In this document: one piece after another, positions 1-6,237 of the stretch | Layout: each line of letters starts with the position of its first letter | How positions within the stretch are numbered: position 1 is the stretch's first letter | Assembly (NCBI GenBank): GCA_025350885.1 | Contig: JANXXA010000521.1 | Span: 1-7,754, forward strand | Source of the DNA: Phenylobacterium sp. | Lineage (GTDB): Bacteria > Pseudomonadota > Alphaproteobacteria > Caulobacterales > Caulobacteraceae | Direction: 5' to 3' | DNA: 7,754 nt | Position numbers and translations under genes: made by a program | Notes under the pieces: generated by a model | Database searches by the model: none | Told to the model about the DNA's origin: nothing | The model's input: the letters and a program-made list of their open reading frames with translations, nothing else

Positions 1-2093
1 CGATCGCGCTCAGCGCGCTGAGCGGCGACCAGCTTGCGCGTAAGAACCTCAACAACCTGCAGGACATTTCACAGTCGGTGCCCACCGTCGACTTCCGCAC
101 CGGCGCGTCGAACAAGGACCGCACGGTGTTCATCCGCGGCGTCGGCACGATCACCACCTCGCCGGGCGTCGAGCCTTCGGTCTCCACGGTGATCGATGGC
201 GTGGTGCTGAGCCGCCCGGGCCAATCGACCCTCGACTTGCTGGACCTCGAGCGCATCGAAGTGCTGCGCGGGCCGCAGGGCACGCTGTTCGGCAAGAACG
301 CCTCGGCCGGCGTGATTAACATCGTCACCAAGGGTCCGAGCGACCAGTTCAAGGGCTATGTCGACGCCTCCTACTATGAGGGCAACGAGACCCGGGTGAA
401 GGCCTCGGTGTCCGGACCGCTCATCGCCGGAAAGCTGAACGGCCTGATCTCGGGCGTCACCGCCAGCTTTGGCGGCAATGTCAACGACGTGCTGCGCCAC
501 TCCAAGATCAACGGCTATGAACACTCGGGCGTGCGGGCCAAGCTGGTGGCGACGCCCTCCGACAACCTGACGGTGACGCTCAGCGCCGACTATATCCAGG
601 GCAAGGAAAGCGCCCCCAACGGCGTCTTCGCCTCCACCAATCGGGTCGCCTATCCGACCAATGTGGTGAGCGCCAACCCGGGCCTGGCGGCCCTGCTGGC
701 CAGCTATGGCGTCACCGCCAGCGCCGACAACAAGTCGTCAGTCGCCAGCATCGGATCGACGGTCAAGGACCGCAACGCCGGCATCGGCCTGCAGACCGAT
801 TGGAAGCTGGGCGACTATGTGCTGACCTCGATCACCGGCTATCGCACCTGGAACAACCATCAGGTCCCCGACTTCGACAACCTGCCGGCCCTGACCGCGG
901 CCTTCCCCGACGTGCGCGATGACGGCCTGGTGAAGTTCAGCCAGACGTCAACGGAATACCGGATCACCTCGCCCAAGGGCGGCTTCTTCGATTATGTCGC
1001 CGGCGTTTACTATCTGCGCGCGGTAACCAAGGAGGTCTATCGCCGCGACCTGCAGCGGCTGGTCGCCGGCGCGGTCCTGTCGGACTTCGGCAAGGCGGCC
1101 TACGGGATCAAGGCGCGCAACTATGCCGCCTATGGCGAAGGCAACCTCAACTTTACGCCCCGGTTCCGCGGCATCCTGGGCGCGCGGCTGATCCGCGACG
1201 AGCTGGATTACTATCACATCCGCGTCGCCACCACGGCGGTGGCGCTGACCGGCATCCGGCCGTTCCATTCCAGCCAGGGCTCGACGAGCAAGGACAGCTG
1301 GAGTGGTCGTGCGGGCGTACAGTTCGATCTGAACGACCACTCGATGGTCTACGCCACCTATTCGCGCGGCTATAAGGGCCCGGCGTTCAACACCTTCTTC
1401 AACATGCAGGCGCTGGACGAGATCGCGCTGAAGCCCGAGACCTCCACATCGGCCGAGATCGGCATCAAGGGCAGCCTGCTGCAAGGCCGGCTCTCCGGCG
1501 CGGTGGCGATCTTCGACACCAAATTCGAGAACTATCAGGCCAACTTCACCGACATCGTCGCCGGCGGGTTCGTCACCCGCCTGATCAATGCCGGCAGCGT
1601 CTCGTCCAGGGGGATCGAGGGCGACTTTTCCGCCCGCCCGACAGACGCCCTGCGCCTGGGTTTCTCTTTCGCGCGCACCGACGCCAAGGTCGACAGCTTC
1701 ACCTGCCCTACCGGCTCGCCGGTGAGCTGCAACATCAACGGGCAGCCGCTGCCCTTCGCGCCGAAGCTGAAGGTCCATGTGGACGCCGACTACACCGCCC
1801 ACCTGAGCTCCGACTGGGACCTGCAGCTGTCCACCGACTACAGCTGGAAGGACAAGACCCAGTATTCCCTGGCCGAGACTCCGGACACCGTCCAGAAGGC
1901 CTATGGCATCTGGAACGCCGGCATCGCGCTCCTGGGCGTCAGCAACGGCTGGCAGGTGCGCGGCGTGGTCAAGAACATCTCCAACGAGCATTATTCGCCG
2001 CTGGTCGGCTATGGCTCGGTGGCCGGCGTCGTGCGCTTCGTGCCGCGCGACAACGACCGCTACTGGGGCGCGACGCTGCGCAAGGACTTCTGA
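1..2093 (+). CDS. TonB-dependent outer-membrane receptor (5' truncated by window edge)
   Basis: Energised outer-membrane transporter of the TonB-dependent receptor family, importing a substrate into the periplasm. The frame is open from position 3, so the first in-frame GTG at 78 is not the real start; signal peptide and TonB box lie upstream, outside the window. About 696 residues remain. The plug domain is visible at the start: FIRGVG (near 129-146), DGVVLSRPG, then the hallmark VLRGPQGTLFGKNASAGVIN (near 261-320). The rest is alternating beta-barrel sequence, ending in YWGATLRKDF with the C-terminal phenylalanine typical of outer-membrane barrels. Two cysteines (codons 1704-1706 and 1728-1730) sit eight codons apart in a probable loop and could form a disulfide. 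The substrate cannot be read from sequence; the neighbours suggest a sugar or sulfosugar glycoside rather than iron, but siderophore uptake is not excluded. Family assignment is near certain, substrate is inference. Confidence 0.96.
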   Translation, partial: IALSALSGDQLARKNLNNLQDISQSVPTVDFRTGASNKDRTVFIRGVGTITTSPGVEPSVSTVIDGVVLSRPGQSTLDLLDLERIEVLRGPQGTLFGKNASAGVINIVTKGPSDQFKGYVDASYYEGNETRVKASVSGPLIAGKLNGLISGVTASFGGNVNDVLRHSKINGYEHSGVRAKLVATPSDNLTVTLSADYIQGKESAPNGVFASTNRVAYPTNVVSANPGLAALLASYGVTASADNKSSVASIGSTVKDRNAGIGLQTDWKLGDYVLTSITGYRTWNNHQVPDFDNLPALTAAFPDVRDDGLVKFSQTSTEYRITSPKGGFFDYVAGVYYLRAVTKEVYRRDLQRLVAGAVLSDFGKAAYGIKARNYAAYGEGNLNFTPRFRGILGARLIRDELDYYHIRVATTAVALTGIRPFHSSQGSTSKDSWSGRAGVQFDLNDHSMVYATYSRGYKGPAFNTFFNMQALDEIALKPETSTSAEIGIKGSLLQGRLSGAVAIFDTKFENYQANFTDIVAGGFVTRLINAGSVSSRGIEGDFSARPTDALRLGFSFARTDAKVDSFTCPTGSPVSCNINGQPLPFAPKLKVHVDADYTAHLSSDWDLQLSTDYSWKDKTQYSLAETPDTVQKAYGIWNAGIALLGVSNGWQVRGVVKNISNEHYSPLVGYGSVAGVVRFVPRDNDRYWGATLRKDF

Positions 2094-2102
2094 TCAGAGT
2101 CC
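2084..2102. terminator. Inverted repeat over the two convergent stop codons; possible bidirectional terminator
   Basis: GGACT at 2084-2088 pairs with AGTCC at 2098-2102. After a bulged T, CT pairs with AG around a GATC centre. The symmetry centre falls exactly between the receptor stop (2091-2093) and the oppositely oriented stop (2094-2096). No T-run follows on either strand, so intrinsic termination is weakly supported. The convergent genes have no intergenic bases, so any terminator must overlap coding sequence. Confidence 0.2.
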
Positions 2103-3176
2103 GAATTCCGCCATCGCGACGACGCGTTTCTCTCGCGCGCTGAGCTCGGCGGCGGCGCCCATGGCGACGGCGCGCAGGCCGTCGTCGGCAGTGACCATTA
2201 CCGGGCCCTGGCCCGCCACGGCGCGAAGGAAGGCGTCCAGCTGATAGTAGGTGGCCCCATGGTGCGACCCGGCGTCGAGCGCCGCCTGATCGACCGCGAC
2301 GTGGGTGGTCTGCACCTGCTTGGGCTGCCGGAAGCCGACGCGCGGCGAATAGACCAGGTCGCTGTCGGGGATCAGGGCTTCGAGCCGGGCGAGATCGCCG
2401 ACGGCGGCCAGTTCTTCCTGGTTCTTCGCCCCGTCGGCGAACATGTTGAGGTCCAGCATCGCCCGCTGGCCGCCGGCGAAATCGACGATGGTGTAGCTGT
2501 TGTCGATGATGTCCGGGGTCTCGCCGCCATAGCGTTCGTCCAGATGGTTGACGTCCATGGCCCCGGAGCAATAGACGCGCACCGGCTCGGCCCCGACGAT
2601 CAGCCGCATGAGGTCGAAGAAGTGGCAGCATTTCTCGACCATGGTTCCGCCGGTGTTGCGGGAAAACCGGTTCCAGTCGCCGACCTTTTCCAGGAACGGA
2701 AAGCGGTGCTCGCGGATCGACAGCATCACCAGTCGGCCGATGCGTCCGGCCCGCACCTGGTCGATGAACGCCGCGGCCGGGGGCATGAAGCGGTATTCCA
2801 TGCCGGTCCAGAACACCGCCTTGTGGCTCGCCGCCCGCGCCGCCGCCCAGCGGGCGTCCTCGAGCGTGGTGCACAGCGGCTTTTCGCACAGGATGTTCAC
2901 GCCGGCGTCGAACAGCGGCTCCAGCACCTGGCGGTGGGTATAGTTGGGCGAGGCGACGATCACCGCGTCGAGCCCGCCCGCGGCCAGCATGGCCTGGGGA
3001 CTGTCGAACAGCCGCGGCGTCTGGCCCCGGGCCTCGGCCGCCGCGGAGGCCAGCGACGTCGGCGTCGGATCGGCCAGGGCGACGATCTCGACCTGCGGAA
3101 ACAGCAGGAGGTTGCGGATGTGCTCGCGACCCATCATGCCTGAGCCGACGATCCCGAACCGCACGCTGTTGGTCAT
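2094..3176 (-). CDS. Gfo/Idh/MocA family NAD(P)-dependent oxidoreductase or oxidoreductive glycosidase
   Basis: A 360-residue cytoplasmic protein, normal length for the Gfo/Idh/MocA family. The N-terminal Rossmann fold shows GIVGSGMMG at residues 8-16, an acidic D36 at the end of beta-2 (suggesting NAD preference), ASPNYTH at 75-81 and the family EKP at 98-100, with K99 as the usual catalytic lysine. The C-terminal domain carries NTGGTMVEKCCHFFD at 174-188; H185 matches the conserved catalytic histidine, while the position four before it, usually aspartate, is E181. The family contains sugar dehydrogenases and also glycosidases that work by transient oxidation at C3 (GH109, and the NAD+-dependent sulfoquinovosidases GH188). 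Next to an SsuD-like monooxygenase and an aldo/keto reductase, a sulfoquinovosidase role is attractive but unproven; an inositol-type or keto-sugar dehydrogenase is the alternative. ATG at 3174-3176 fits the Rossmann start, with GGAAAG on the minus strand (3187-3192) as a moderate ribosome site. Confidence 0.93.
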   Translation of the reverse strand: MTNSVRFGIVGSGMMGREHIRNLLLFPQVEIVALADPTPTSLASAAAEARGQTPRLFDSPQAMLAAGGLDAVIVASPNYTHRQVLEPLFDAGVNILCEKPLCTTLEDARWAAARAASHKAVFWTGMEYRFMPPAAAFIDQVRAGRIGRLVMLSIREHRFPFLEKVGDWNRFSRNTGGTMVEKCCHFFDLMRLIVGAEPVRVYCSGAMDVNHLDERYGGETPDIIDNSYTIVDFAGGQRAMLDLNMFADGAKNQEELAAVGDLARLEALIPDSDLVYSPRVGFRQPKQVQTTHVAVDQAALDAGSHHGATYYQLDAFLRAVAGQGPVMVTADDGLRAVAMGAAAELSAREKRVVAMAEFGL

Positions 3177-3230
3177 CTTGACTGATCTTTCCGCGATGTC
3201 TGTCCGCCACGATCCTGGAAGCCGAGCCTC
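3177..3230. promoter_or_regulatory. 54-bp divergent intergenic region, presumed promoter/operator for both directions
   Basis: The Gfo/Idh/MocA gene reads leftward and the aldo/keto reductase rightward from this gap, so start signals for both must lie here or inside the opposing coding sequence. A TTGACT at 3178-3183 resembles a -35 element for the rightward gene, but no convincing -10 follows at 16-18 bp. GGAAG at 3217-3221 is a plausible ribosome site for the reductase, nine bases before its ATG. No clear operator palindrome is visible. The role follows from gene orientation, not a recognised motif. Confidence 0.4.
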
Positions 3231-4160
3231 ATGACCGCACCGCCGTTGAATGCACCGTTCGCGCTGGGGAAGACCAGCCTGAAAGTCTCACCGCTGGCCT
3301 GGGGCATGTGGCGCTTCCGCGGCGACGACGCAGCCGCCGCGCAAGGCCGCGTCGAGGCCGCGCTGGCCGCCGGCATGACCTTGCTAGACACCGCCGACAT
3401 CTATGGCCCCGACAATGGCGAGCCGTTCGGCGCCGCCGAAGCCTTGCTGGGCCGGGTGCTGAAAGCCGCTCCGCACTTGCGCGACCGCTTTGTGCTGGCC
3501 AGCAAGGGCGGCATCGTCATGGGCACGCCCTACGACTCCAGCCCGGCTTATCTGGTGAGCGCGGTCGAGGCGTCGCTGACCCGGATGGGGGTCGAACGCA
3601 TTGACCTGTGGCAGATTCATCGCCCCGACAGCCTGGCCCATCCAGGCGAGGTCGCCGAGACGCTGAGCGGCCTGCGAAGGGCGGGCAAGATCGGCGAGAT
3701 CGGGGTCTCCAACCACACCGCCGCCCAGACCGCGGCGTTGCAGGCGCACCTGGGGTTCCCCATTGCCTGCATCCAGATCGAGTTCTCGCCCCTGGCCATC
3801 GGCCCGCTCACGGACGGCACGCTGGACCAGGCGCTGGCCACCGGCATGGGAGTCCTGGCCTGGTCGCCCCTGGCTCAGGGCCGGTTGGGCGAGGGCGACC
3901 CGCGGCATGCCGCCACCGCCGCTGATCCCCGCGCCCAGGCGGTCCGCGAGGCCCTGGATTTTGTCGCCAAGGCCAACGGCGTCTCGCGCCCCGTGGCCGC
4001 CTACGCCTGGCTGCTGCGCCATCCCGCCCGGCCGATCCCCATCGTCGGCTCGCAGCAGACGGCGCGCATCGCCGAGGCCGCCCAGGCGCTGGCCGTCAGC
4101 TTCACCCGACCCGAATGGTACGCCGTCCTGACCGCCGCCCGAGGAGAGCCCCTGCCGTGA
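3231..4160 (+). CDS. Aldo/keto reductase, YdhF-like (candidate 6-oxoglucose reductase, SmoB-like)
   Basis: A 309-residue NADPH-type aldo/keto reductase with a TIM barrel. The catalytic tetrad is complete: D53 and Y58 in LLDTADIYG (51-59), K92 in ASKGG (90-94) and H130 in WQIHRPDS (127-134). GVSNHT at 158-163 and IPIVGSQQTARI at 269-280 are the cofactor-binding strands. The C-terminal FTRPEWYAVL pattern and overall layout recall the E. coli YdhF subgroup rather than the AKR1-like enzymes. The gene opens a two-gene unit with the downstream flavin monooxygenase: its stop TGA (4158-4160) lies within the GTGA overlap, implying coupled translation and a shared pathway. In the sulfo-SMO pathway such an enzyme (SmoB) reduces the 6-oxoglucose released by sulfoquinovose monooxygenase to glucose with NADPH; that role here is inference from context. 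Start ATG 3231 agrees with where the family fold begins. Family certain, substrate not. Confidence 0.95.
   Translation: MTAPPLNAPFALGKTSLKVSPLAWGMWRFRGDDAAAAQGRVEAALAAGMTLLDTADIYGPDNGEPFGAAEALLGRVLKAAPHLRDRFVLASKGGIVMGTPYDSSPAYLVSAVEASLTRMGVERIDLWQIHRPDSLAHPGEVAETLSGLRRAGKIGEIGVSNHTAAQTAALQAHLGFPIACIQIEFSPLAIGPLTDGTLDQALATGMGVLAWSPLAQGRLGEGDPRHAATAADPRAQAVREALDFVAKANGVSRPVAAYAWLLRHPARPIPIVGSQQTARIAEAAQALAVSFTRPEWYAVLTAARGEPLP
4142..4159 (+). promoter_or_regulatory. Ribosome-binding site and GTGA coupling junction fixing the monooxygenase start
   Basis: AGGAG at 4142-4146 precedes the GTG at 4157-4159 by ten bases, and that GTG overlaps the upstream stop as GTGA (4157-4160). This favours GTG 4157 over a more upstream in-frame start at 4115, whose 14 extra residues are arginine/proline-rich and look like read-through of the reductase coding sequence. 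Confidence 0.7.
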
Positions 4161-5224
4161 CCGCCACGCCGTGCGAAGTCTCCTGGTTCTCCGCCCTCTG
4201 CGATGACGACTACGAGTTCCTGGGCGTGCCGGACGCCGCCCTGCAGTCGAGCTGGGAGCACTGTCGCAACATCGCGCTGACGGCGGAGAAGGGCGGCTTC
4301 GACAACATCCTGCTGCCGTCGGGCTATGCGCTCGGCATCGACACCCTGGCCTTCGCCGCCGGCATCGCGCCGCTGCTCAAGCGCATGCGCCTGCTGGCCG
4401 CCATCCGCACCGGCGAGATATGGCCCCCGCAACTGGCCCGCCAGCTGGCCACCATCGACCAGATGCTGGGCGGCCGGCTGACCGTCAACATCATCTCGTC
4501 CGACCTGCCGGGCGAGACCCTGGCCAGCGCCCCGCGCTATCGCCGCACGGTCGAGGTGATGGCCCTGCTGCGCGCCCAGCTGAACGGCGAGGCGATCGAT
4601 GTCGATGGCGAGTTCTACAGGATCAAGGTCGATCCGCCGCGCCTGCGCACCGTCTCCGGCCGCTGCCCGCCGTTCTATTTCGGCGGCCTGTCGGAGGATG
4701 CCCGAGAGGCCGCCGCGCAAGGCTGCGACGTCTATCTGATGTGGCCCGACAAGATGACCGCGGTGGCGGAGATCATCGGTGACCTGACCGCGCGGGCCGC
4801 CCGGCGCGGCCGCAAGCTCAGGTTCGGATACCGCGTCCATGTGGTGGTCCGCGAGACCGAGGAAGCTGCCCGCGCCGCCGCCGACCGGCTGCTGTCGCGC
4901 CTCGACGCCCCCACCGGCGAGGCGATCCGCGCCAAGTCGCTGGACTCGACCTCCGCCGGCGTCCGCCGCCAGGCCGAACTGCGCGCGACGGCCAGCGACG
5001 ACGGCTATGCGGAGGAGAACCTGTGGACCGGGATCGGCCGCGCCCGCTCCGGCTGCGGCGCCGCCATCGTCGGCGACCCCGACCAGGTGCTGGCGAAGCT
5101 CCAGGCCTATCAGGCCCTGGGCATCGAGGCGTTCATCCTCTCCGGCTATCCGCACCAGGCCGAATGCGACCTCTTCGCCCGCCACGTCCTGCCCAGGCTG
5201 AACCACGCGCCGCTGGCGGGGTGA
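4157..5224 (+). CDS. LLM-class FMNH2-dependent sulfonate monooxygenase, SsuD-like (candidate sulfoquinovose monooxygenase, SmoC-like)
   Basis: A 355-residue bacterial-luciferase-fold enzyme of the alkanesulfonate monooxygenase group, which uses FMNH2 and O2 to cleave a C-S bond, releasing sulfite and an aldehyde. Visible family features are AEKGGFDNILLPSGY (43-57), ARQLATIDQMLGGR (94-107), NIISSD (111-116), RYRRTVEVM (127-135), PPFYFGGLSEDA (171-182), FGYRVHVVVRETEE (223-236), RARSGCG (295-301) and ILSGYPH (327-333). R226, H228, R297, Y331 and H333 match, even in number, residues described as functionally important in E. coli SsuD. The SsuD Cys54 position appears to be a leucine, so it is not a plain SsuD copy. 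Such two-component enzymes need a separate flavin reductase, absent from the window. Tight coupling to an aldo/keto reductase that could consume the aldehyde product supports a sulfoquinovose monooxygenase role; an alkanesulfonate or other sulfonate substrate is the alternative. Confidence 0.93.
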   Translation: MTATPCEVSWFSALCDDDYEFLGVPDAALQSSWEHCRNIALTAEKGGFDNILLPSGYALGIDTLAFAAGIAPLLKRMRLLAAIRTGEIWPPQLARQLATIDQMLGGRLTVNIISSDLPGETLASAPRYRRTVEVMALLRAQLNGEAIDVDGEFYRIKVDPPRLRTVSGRCPPFYFGGLSEDAREAAAQGCDVYLMWPDKMTAVAEIIGDLTARAARRGRKLRFGYRVHVVVRETEEAARAAADRLLSRLDAPTGEAIRAKSLDSTSAGVRRQAELRATASDDGYAEENLWTGIGRARSGCGAAIVGDPDQVLAKLQAYQALGIEAFILSGYPHQAECDLFARHVLPRLNHAPLAG

Positions 5225-5228
5225 TCAG

Positions 5229-5245
5229 CGCCGCGCCACGCGGTG
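5229..5245. terminator. GC hairpin between convergent genes; weak terminator candidate
   Basis: CCGCG (5231-5235) and CGCGG (5239-5243) form a perfect five-pair stem around CCA, extended in the plus-strand RNA by a G-U and a C-G pair. It begins four bases after the monooxygenase stop. No T-tract follows, so it is at best a Rho-assisted or RNA-stabilising structure. The remaining bases up to 5295 hold nothing else recognisable. Confidence 0.25.
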
Positions 5246-5295
5246 GAAGCCGACGGTCCATGTCTGAAACCATCCTGTCGGAAGGGCAGCACGGC

Positions 5296-6237
5296 CTAGA
5301 GGCGCTTGGCGACCCAATCGCCGAGGCCATGTCTTACGACGAGTTCAGCGATACGATCACCCGCCCAAACTTGGACAGGCCAACGCGTCCGGCGCGGCGT
5401 CAGCTCCCCGTCAGGAGAGTGAACAGCGAAAATCATGCGCGCATACCGGCCGCTTTGAGCCTCAAAGTCGGAGATGCACTTGCTCAGCGTGGCTTGAGAG
5501 GCTGAGCTCTTGACCTGTACGAAGGCAATCTCGTCGAGGGCGGCGTTCTCGACCTCAATGTCTATGTCGGCCCGCACTCCTCCAATTTTCGCCAGTCTGG
5601 CCCAACCAGTGCGCGACAGGATCAGATCGATCAGTATTTCGAAGTCCTTGGGATCAAGCCGCGCGACCAACCTACGCACAGCGTCCTCGTATGCGCGGCG
5701 CGCAAGTGTGGCGAGATGCGCGTCTTGATCCACTTCATTTCGAATGATGCGGAGGATTTCTGCCGACGCCCCTGGCTTGCAGACAGTGGCTCGAAATCCC
5801 GCAACCGCGGTAACGTTGCCGGGTAGCTCGCTCTTCTCCAGACGCCGCAAACCGTCGACCGACCAGTCGCTCCACGGGCGCGCGCAATTAAGCCAAAAAT
5901 GCCCCAGATTCTCGGAGGCGGCGCCAGGGTTGGTCCGAACCTCGTCCAGGACCGTGCACCACCACATTCGGCCCCCTTGGAACGTGACCCAGATATGCTG
6001 GCTCGGCCGATCCAGGAGGGTGCATAGGGCTTTGAAATCCTGCGTTGTGCCCGCCTTGCCTCCGGGAGGTGATCGAACCCACGGCTCGATCTTGGCAAGG
6101 TCGGCCGCTCGGAGTAGCTCGACCGGCACTTCCGGCCAACCGGCATGAAGTTCATTATTTGTCCTAGCGGATTCCCACCATCGACCGCCCCGACCATTTT
6201 TGACGTATCGAACAGAGTTTGGAAGGACGTCATTCAT
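5296..6237 (-). CDS. Putative PD-(D/E)XK restriction endonuclease, Mrr-like QxK type
   Basis: A 313-residue protein with two parts. The C-terminal half looks like an Mrr-type nuclease domain: LDPKDFEILIDLIL (194-207, E200), a GW at 211-212, ADIDIEVE (223-230, D224/D226) and FVQVKSSAS (239-247). The last is the Q-x-K variant (Q241, K243) of the PD-(D/E)XK active site, followed by MIFAVHSP (268-275), a typical core strand. The N-terminal half (about 10-170), with YVKNGRGGRWWES, HIWVTFQGGRMWWCTV and a GFRATVCK segment, recalls the N-terminal region of a family of uncharacterised putative restriction endonucleases and may recognise modified DNA; that is inference. No methyltransferase accompanies it, which fits a type IV-like or solitary nuclease. 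It is last in a minus-strand cassette, its ATG lying eight bases inside the upstream gene, with no good ribosome site of its own, so coupled translation is likely. Base composition appears less GC-rich than the neighbours, hinting at horizontal origin. Confidence 0.82.
   Translation of the reverse strand: MNDVLPNSVRYVKNGRGGRWWESARTNNELHAGWPEVPVELLRAADLAKIEPWVRSPPGGKAGTTQDFKALCTLLDRPSQHIWVTFQGGRMWWCTVLDEVRTNPGAASENLGHFWLNCARPWSDWSVDGLRRLEKSELPGNVTAVAGFRATVCKPGASAEILRIIRNEVDQDAHLATLARRAYEDAVRRLVARLDPKDFEILIDLILSRTGWARLAKIGGVRADIDIEVENAALDEIAFVQVKSSASQATLSKCISDFEAQSGRYARMIFAVHSPDGELTPRRTRWPVQVWAGDRIAELVVRHGLGDWVAKRL

Noticed and set aside
948..1991. Long minus-strand open frame (347 codons) opposite the TonB receptor
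   Set aside because: Its translation is low-complexity and rich in G, A, R and V with no family motif, and it lies fully under a clear receptor. It is a GC-rich antisense shadow.
2259..3143. Plus-strand frame (294 codons) opposite the Gfo/Idh/MocA gene
   Set aside because: Reverse-complement shadow; the minus-strand protein has intact Rossmann and EKP motifs over the same bases.
3178..3206. TTGACT as a sigma70-type promoter for the aldo/keto reductase
   Set aside because: No acceptable -10 hexamer at 16-18 bp; kept only as part of the general divergent region.
1969..3210. Long minus-strand frame (413 codons) overlapping the Gfo/Idh/MocA gene
   Set aside because: Arginine/glycine-rich translation from a +1 shift of the real gene; no domain signature.
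4115..4156. Upstream start for the monooxygenase giving 14 extra residues
   Set aside because: The extra residues are Arg/Pro-rich and lie inside the reductase coding sequence; GTG 4157 has a ribosome site and a GTGA overlap, and its numbering matches SsuD landmarks.
4001..5206. Minus-strand frame (401 codons) opposite the flavin monooxygenase
   Set aside because: Compositional shadow rich in G, A, Q and R; the plus-strand enzyme explains the region completely.
5260..5505. Possible small plus-strand gene starting ATGTCTGAAACC
   Set aside because: Looks protein-like at first but has no good ribosome site, overlaps the conserved C-terminus of the minus-strand nuclease, and becomes arginine-rich without family features.
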